A stretch of 64,000 nucleotides of DNA, taken from assembly GCF_000224145.3 (NCBI RefSeq), contig NC_020170.2:3550646-3614645 (forward strand), given 5' to 3'. Under the pieces are notes generated by a model that worked only from the letters and a program-made list of their open reading frames with translations, had not been told where the DNA came from and ran no database searches. The first letter of the stretch is position 1. Every line of letters starts with the position of its first letter. Of the stretch, positions 60,601 to 64,000 are shown in pieces. The translations under genes and the position numbers were made by a program. The DNA is from Ciona intestinalis. Lineage: Eukaryota; Chordata; Ascidiacea; Phlebobranchia; Cionidae.

Positions 60601-63600
60601 CATAGAGTTGCATATGTAGTAACTCATAGAAAACCAAAGCGTGTAAAATATGATGCTTCAGTTATAAGTCGCCCCACCACCCTAGAATATACAAATAACT
60701 TAACAATAACACACATAATTTTTAAAATAGCACATAATATATATGTGGTAACTTGTAGCGATCATAAAGCAGATAAAGTAGGGCACCCTTGTTATAACTT
60801 ACAATACACTCATTTAAATCACGCATAATTATTTCCAGAATCGATGGCAACTTCGAATATTCAACCTTGTGACTCACAGCCGATTTGAACTTGCTGTATT
60901 TCTACTCATTCTAATGAACATGATAACTCTAATGATGGAGCATTACAAGATGTCCTATGAATGGACCGTGGCGCTAAAATATGCAGATATTTCTTTCACC
61001 GCACTTTTCTCAATAGAAGCAGGCCTCAAACTGATAGGAATGAGATATCATTATTTCCGAGATGCATTCAATGTGTTTGATTTCATTGTTATCCTTGTAT
61101 CAATTATAGGTAGGTGGATTTTCTTAATGTTTGTGATCCGATATGCCAAAAAACAGCACATTTTTTTATCGAAATTTGTGAGACTTTTAAAAATTTACTC
61201 AATTTAGGAATAAAAAAAACATCTACAGAAACACTAATTTAAAAAAAAAACGTAGAAAATACAGTTAAAAAGCTACAACTAATTTTTTCTAAAATTAAAT
61301 TTGTATCCTTTTAGGATTCATATTGGAGAATCTGGTTGCTCTCATTGTGTCTCCAACTCTTCTGAGGATCGTTCGCGTCTTCCGAGTTTTTCGTGTTCTC
61401 CGAGTCGTGAGAGCAGCGAGAGGCATTCGGAGATTGATCCTCACATTGATGATCTCGATTCCTGCACTTTTCAACATCGCTGTTCTTCTTGGTGTCTTCA
61501 TTATCATCTTCGCCATATTAGGTATTTTTATTATTTATGAGAAATTCTGGTACCATATGTTTTTGGTTCAAAATCTGACGTAGGTGTTTTTTTGATAATT
61601 TTAATAAAGAGCATTTCTTTTATTTTGAACATATATGTCTGCATATATAAGGCTAGTAAAGGTCTGGCATATACAAGCCAGGTACCAGGCTACCATATAA
61701 AAGCTTGATTGTATACTTTACATGAGTTGGGTAAACAAATCCACATTAGTTTGTCTACTGTAACTAAGCTATAGCCATCAACAAAAAAAAACAAAAAAAA
61801 ACAATCACTTACTAAGTTACACTTGGTAGCTTGTTAGCTGGCGTGAGGTGTATGAAACAGGATTATAACAACTGTTGTTTTTCGGTCAGGCAAGAATAAA
61901 GCAAGTTTCATTCATTCATTCATTCATTCAAACCAATATTCGCATTACAGGCATGACCATGTTTATGAATGTAAAACTAAACGGGGCGCTCAATGACCAA
62001 GTTAACTTTCAAACCTTTGGCAACTCACTCATGGTCTTGTTTCGACTGGTAACATCAGCGGGGTGGAATGACGTGATGGATCCTCTCATGAATACAAGGG
62101 ATTGTATACCACTAACTGATAACAACCCTGGAAACTGTGGGGATCCTGTAGCAGCTGTTTTGTATTTTGTCTTCTATATCTTTATTATATTTTTGGGTGA
62201 GTATTAAAAAAGTAGTACATTTTGTGAATCCTAACAAATAGTGTGGTATTTTTGTTTTTTTCATATGGTGGGGAAAATGGGACACCTTTATCACCTAATA
62301 TCTAAATGTATTGTTAGTATTTTAAACAATTAACAACGGTCTATGGGAGTCATGAGGATAAGGTTCTATAATTCTCTGAATGTTATTTGATTACTATTAA
62401 ATTAGACTGGAAAACAAAAAAAAAAGGTGTACCATCTTTCCCCATGTCACTAGATTTATCTTTACAGTAATATAGATAAATTGAACGATTTTTAAAATGT
62501 AACAGAACGATTTTAAACATATAAAAGTTTACATTTGGAATGGAATATTACCTGCCTGTTAACCAGAGGATACTGAGTTCAAAGCCCAAAAATGCCACCA
62601 TAGAGCATAACATAATCCTTTCATTTAAACTGTCATTTCTTTCCACAGTGATAGTGAACATGTACATAGCCATTATTCTCGAGAATTTTGATGAGATTTT
62701 CCAGCAAGATGAGTGCGGGGTGTCACAGGGTGATTTCGAGACGTTTTACATGGTCTGGGGTCGTTACGATCCAAGGGCAACTCAGTTTGTGACACTGACT
62801 GAGCTCTCCAACTTACTACATGATTTGCACCCCCCTTTCCAACTTCCAAAACCCAATCTGGTAAACTACTTAATCAACTTTTTCATATTTTTTTTTAAAT
62901 GTTTCTAATATTTTTATTTATCTCTTCGAAAACAATAGCGAAGATCAGCTGATAATTTGTAAGTTTAAATAGGAAATCAGGTCTGTAGGTGTGATTTATT
63001 AAACATATAGTATAAAAAGACAAAAAACACAAAACAAAGCCGCAACTCTCATTCAGTTATTTCAGTATATAAAAAAACTAATAAATTTCATGCACGAGGT
63101 GTGTGAAAGAGAACATCTGTTTTAAAGCGACTAATGTTTCCCCGCCACGCACGAATAAAAGAGTTGCAATCATTAATTCATTATATGACATTTTTAAGTT
63201 TTTCATTCAAAAACTATTTTAGGTCAAAATCGGGGCCTTGGACCTACCTGTATTATACGGGGACAAAGTCCACTGTTTGGACGTTCTGTTCGCGCTGGTG
63301 AAGCGCATTTTAGGAGAAGTAGAAATATCTGCAGATATGAAAAAGGAAGCTGAAGAGAGATTGCTAAAATCTTTTCCAAACCGAAGCACATTAAAAGCTG
63401 AAACTACTACGCTTGTTCTCAGGCAGCAAATACGTGCTGCTAAAATAATTCAGGTCAGAAGCTTTTACTCTGCTTTTAATTCGTTTCTGCCTAAATAAAC
63501 GCTCACACAAAAAAATTAATTTATATCCACCTGAATAAGTGATTCTGCAATGGTATAATTGACCAGGCCTAAATATGGTATAATTGCAACCACTTTTTCG

Positions 63601-64000
63601 TTTAAAATGTTTCGTTTTAAATTGTTGCTTATGTTGTTGTTTCTTACTTACCCGTTCAAAATGTTCAGGACGCTTGGAAATCCTTTGCTAAACTTCGAAA
63701 AGAGGCTGGGTCATCTAACGGAACCAAGGAATCCTCACCTACTGATAAATGGGACTGCATGTTGAAGCTTNAACCCCGTCCTACTAGCACACCTGTTCTA
63801 ATCGGCGCTACCGACGAATTCTTAACTCCTGAACCAATAGTTGAGACAAAAGACGATGCTGGTAACGTTGAAGACAAAATGGAGAAAATTACTGAAGAGA
63901 AAACAGACACCACCGAGGTATTGGATGTACCATCGCCGTCCAAGTCGCCGCTGCTAACTGTCAATAATGCCAATAACAACAGCAACACCACCAGCGCTGT
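39641..64000 (+). CDS. Voltage-gated sodium channel alpha subunit, DEEA-filter type (3' end outside window)
   Basis: About 34 plus-strand exons: 39641-39812, 43780-43955, 44802-44929, 45780-45860, 46182-46310, 46767-46858, 47979-48176, 48427-48484, 48743-48887, 49248-49376, 49622-49979, 50115-50236, 50724-50849, 51371-51565, 52031-52163, 52411-52634, 52866-52964, 53291-53402, 53808-54003, 55458-55647, 56244-56389, 56833-56974, 57555-57728, 58453-58560, 59012-59133, 59443-59584, 59832-60023, 60323-60436, 60839-61109, 61315-61521, 61951-62196, 62649-62860, 63223-63453, 63669-64000+. Phases agree throughout, about 1,900 residues so far. Four repeats of six membrane segments with arginine-rich S4 helices form a plasma-membrane cation channel. 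Filter residues are Asp (48861), Glu (52536), Glu (59841) and Ala (62058): DEEA, not the DEKA of Nav1. The start ATG at 39641 is in frame with a second at 39653. Likely a Nav2/DSC1-type or tunicate-specific paralogue. Confidence 0.93.
41739..41934 (+). mobile_element. MITE family A copy (channel intron 1)
   Basis: Left end CAGTAGGGCCAATAAAGATG, right end CCCATCTACCCCCACCCTAC; interior AACAATTAACAACGATCTGC. Slightly more diverged than the other copies. Confidence 0.8.
42403..42450 (-). mobile_element. MITE family A end fragment
   Basis: GTATAGTAAAGTGGGGGAAA and ATGGGACACGG match one terminal repeat; the rest of the element is absent. Confidence 0.6.
42625..42800 (+). mobile_element. Diverged MITE family A copy (channel intron 1)
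   Basis: TTGAGTAAGATGGGATACAT, TTCCTGATCGTGTTTTTAAT and the terminus TACCTCACCCTACTATATAT follow the family order. Confidence 0.7.
43059..43463. mobile_element. Palindrome-rich 405-bp element with terminal inverted repeats
   Basis: The left end TACCCTTTTTGCATGGTAAA is mirrored at the right end by the reverse complement TACCCGTTTTGCATGGTCAC, extending about 30 bases with mismatches. Inside are several hairpins: GTTAATGCG/CGCATTAAC (43081-43108), ACTCGCAT-A-ATGCGAGT (near 43332-43348) and AACACGC/GCGTGTT (near 43375-43400). There is no ORF of note. It resembles a foldback or MITE-type element, distinct from MITE family A, in channel intron 1. Confidence 0.65.
45027..45147 (+). mobile_element. 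Truncated SINE, sense to channel gene
   Basis: CACCTACAAAGTCACATACA, GCAGGCACGAGATGTTTGAA and ACAGAACCCTTGTG belong to the 3' half of the SINE. Confidence 0.65.
46921..47046 (+). mobile_element. Truncated SINE, sense to channel gene
   Basis: CACCTACAAAGTAACATACA, GGTAACTCATAAACTGGCAT and CGAGGATAAAGTAAGTTACA match the SINE 3' half. Confidence 0.7.
49622..50236 (+). other. Sodium channel I-II cytoplasmic linker exons
   Basis: Two exons of about 160 residues. The start is strongly basic and helical ([20 protein letters not shown]), then Ser-rich with a repeat-like [10 protein letters not shown], then [16 protein letters not shown] leading to repeat II. The second exon has a Cys-containing stretch ([10 protein letters not shown]). 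Confidence 0.85.
50513..50697. mobile_element. Two SINE 3' parts in inverted orientation
   Basis: A minus-oriented tail (GAGTAAATGAATGTAACTTG, 50513) meets a plus-oriented copy (TAATCACCCACAAAGTTACA ... AAGTTACATTCATTCATTCA). The plus copy ends about 30 bases before the repeat II exon at 50724. Confidence 0.7.
50724..52964 (+). other. Sodium channel repeat II exons
   Basis: S1 ([20 protein letters not shown]), S2 ([19 protein letters not shown]), S3 ([16 protein letters not shown]), S4 ([20 protein letters not shown], five charges), S5, pore ([20 protein letters not shown], filter Glu codon 52536-52538) and S6, which is interrupted by an N gap. The exon ending at 52634 (ANFM) and the next starting at 52866 ([13 protein letters not shown]) align without a missing residue, so the gap most likely hides only intron. 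Confidence 0.93.
52635..52684. other. Assembly gap (50 N)
   Basis: Exactly 50 N, starting at the expected splice donor of the exon ending at 52634. A default-size gap; the true length is unknown. Confidence 0.95.
53668..53785 (+). mobile_element. Truncated SINE, sense to channel gene
   Basis: AATCACCCACAAAGTAACAA, GGCACGGGGTGTATGAAACA and TTATAACAACTGTTGTTTTC match the SINE 3' half. It ends about 22 bases before the exon 53808 acceptor. Its duplicate is at 54927-55045. Confidence 0.7.
54152..54201. other. Assembly gap (50 N)
   Basis: Exactly 50 N directly before the second copy of the duplicated block. Confidence 0.95.
54202..55445 (+). pseudogene. Second copy of three channel exons, frame-disrupted (probable assembly duplicate)
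   Basis: From TTTTAGATACTGAACTTATT onward this repeats 52862-54150 almost base for base, introns and a SINE included. Exons equivalent to 52866-52964 and 53291-53402 are intact here (54208-54306, 54553-54664). The third (55070-55270) carries small insertions, adding 5 bases in total, that shift the frame to an early stop. The right end continues uniquely into the next good exon at 55458. A gap at the join and near-identity in introns favour unmerged haplotypes or a poor-quality contig end over a real tandem duplication. Confidence 0.75.
54927..55045 (+). mobile_element. SINE copy inside the duplicated block
   Basis: Same element as 53668-53785, repeated with the duplicated block and not an independent insertion. 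Confidence 0.7.
56070..56238 (+). mobile_element. SINE with tRNA-like A box, sense to channel gene
   Basis: The head AATGTGGCAAAGTGGTTAGT contains an A box. The body runs TAATGGGTTGTCCAAATCAC and ATAACGACTGTTAATTTCCG to AGCAAGTTACATCCATTCAC, only about 7 bases from the acceptor of exon 56244. The tail thus supplies most of the pyrimidine tract. Confidence 0.75.
57273..57470 (-). mobile_element. MITE family A copy, reverse orientation (channel intron)
   Basis: Ends TAGTAGGGTGGGGAAATATG and GTGTCCCATCTTCCCCCACC, interior CTTCAATAGACTGTTGTTCA. One of the best-preserved copies. Confidence 0.9.
58300..58418 (+). mobile_element. Truncated SINE, sense to channel gene
   Basis: AATTGCCCACAAAGTTACAT, GGTAACTCTTAAGCGGCACA and TTATAATGACTGTCAATGGC. 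It ends about 35 bases before the repeat III S4 exon at 58453. Confidence 0.65.
59650..59760 (-). mobile_element. Truncated SINE, antisense to channel gene
   Basis: TGAATTGAATCAATAAATGC, AACTTGCTTTATCCAGGCAT and TTTAACACGGGTGTTTTGTT are the reverse of the SINE 3' half. Confidence 0.6.
60323..60436 (+). other. Sodium channel III-IV linker exon (inactivation loop) lacking IFM
   Basis: The exon reads [33 protein letters not shown], then [16 protein letters not shown] aligns with the conserved TEEQKKYYNAM of Nav1, and the three residues just before it, normally I-F-M, are A-L-L (60347-60355). The IFM triad is the fast-inactivation particle in Nav1, so inactivation is predicted to be weaker or slower. 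Confidence 0.9.
60477..60700 (+). mobile_element. SINE with tRNA-like B box, sense to channel gene
   Basis: CTTAACCAGAGGGTACGGGT continues as TTCAAGCCTCG (B box). It is followed by CTAATGGGTTGTACAAACTA and AATCACCCATAGAGTTGCAT, giving the link between tRNA head and body for the whole family. Confidence 0.65.
61790..61935 (+). mobile_element. SINE with (TTCA)n tail, sense to channel gene
   Basis: CAATCACTTACTAAGTTACA, GCGTGAGGTGTATGAAACAG and AATAAAGCAAGTTTCATTCA with five TTCA units. It ends about 20 bases before the exon 61951 acceptor. Confidence 0.75.
62263..62455 (+). mobile_element. MITE family A copy (channel intron)
   Basis: CATATGGTGGGGAAAATGGG at the left, GGTGTACCATCTTTCCCCAT at the right; interior TTAACAACGGTCTATGGGAG. 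Confidence 0.8.
62545..62612 (+). mobile_element. SINE tRNA-head fragment
   Basis: CTGTTAACCAGAGGATACTG then AGTTCAAAGCCC corresponds to the B-box side of the SINE head; the body is missing. Confidence 0.45.
62649..64000 (+). other. Sodium channel C-terminal cytoplasmic region (incomplete)
   Basis: An EF-hand-like segment after S6 ([32 protein letters not shown]) and a basic helix come first. An IQ-type calmodulin motif spans two exons ([19 protein letters not shown]). A Ser/Pro/Thr- and acid-rich tail ([28 protein letters not shown]; Asn-rich run) reaches the window edge in open frame. One ambiguous base at 63772 leaves one residue undefined. Confidence 0.9.
63085..63185 (+). mobile_element. 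Truncated SINE, sense to channel gene
   Basis: CATGCACGAGGTGTGTGAAA, GAGAACATCTGTTTTAAAGC and CGCCACGCACGAATAAAAGA. It ends about 40 bases before the exon 63223 acceptor. Confidence 0.65.

Larger units (their letters stand above)
60839..62860 (+). other. Sodium channel repeat IV exons
   Basis: S1 ([20 protein letters not shown]), S2 ([20 protein letters not shown]), S3 ([20 protein letters not shown]), a long S4 (nine Arg from [15 protein letters not shown] to [10 protein letters not shown]), S5 ([19 protein letters not shown]), pore ([20 protein letters not shown], filter Ala codon 62058-62060) and S6 ([20 protein letters not shown]). Confidence 0.93.

Noticed and set aside
61295..61516. 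Arg-rich minus-strand ORF
   Set aside because: Mirror image of the repeat IV S4 exon; its Arg/Thr richness comes from the complementary codons.

Overview
The window looks like part of a tunicate (sea squirt) nuclear genome, most likely Ciona or a close relative. It is AT-rich and has animal gene families with many short exons and GT-AG introns of a few hundred bases. It also carries many copies of a tRNA-derived SINE and of a ~190 bp MITE. The species call is an inference. Two 50-N gaps show that this is a draft scaffold.

There are four protein-coding genes, in the order SPATA17 (-), PDE8 (+), NNT (-), voltage-gated sodium channel alpha subunit (+). SPATA17 (979-2310) is complete: two exons, 347 residues, three IQ motifs. 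PDE8 (7468-21742) is a high-affinity cAMP phosphodiesterase with receiver-like, PAS and HD catalytic domains. Its exons 7982-21742 join in frame; only the extreme N-terminus is uncertain. NNT (34305 down to 23897) is a complete mitochondrial proton-translocating transhydrogenase: 20 exons, all phases compatible, 1,068 residues. The sodium channel (39641 to the window end) has about 34 coding exons covering all four repeats and the proximal C-terminus; its 3' end lies outside the window.

SPATA17 and PDE8 are divergent, PDE8 and NNT convergent, and NNT and the channel divergent. The genes are functionally unrelated and I see no sign of a cluster acting together.

The channel is the most interesting protein. 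Its selectivity filter reads D-E-E-A (repeat III has Glu instead of Lys), as in invertebrate Nav2/DSC1-type channels. The III-IV linker lacks the IFM inactivation triad (A-L-L in its place). The II-III linker has a cysteine cluster and no recognisable chordate ankyrin-binding motif. At DNA level, sense-oriented SINEs repeatedly end just upstream of 3' splice sites in both NNT and the channel, and several splice junctions sit inside local tandem duplications. A duplicated block in the channel (52862-55445) borders a gap and is probably an assembly artefact from unmerged haplotypes.
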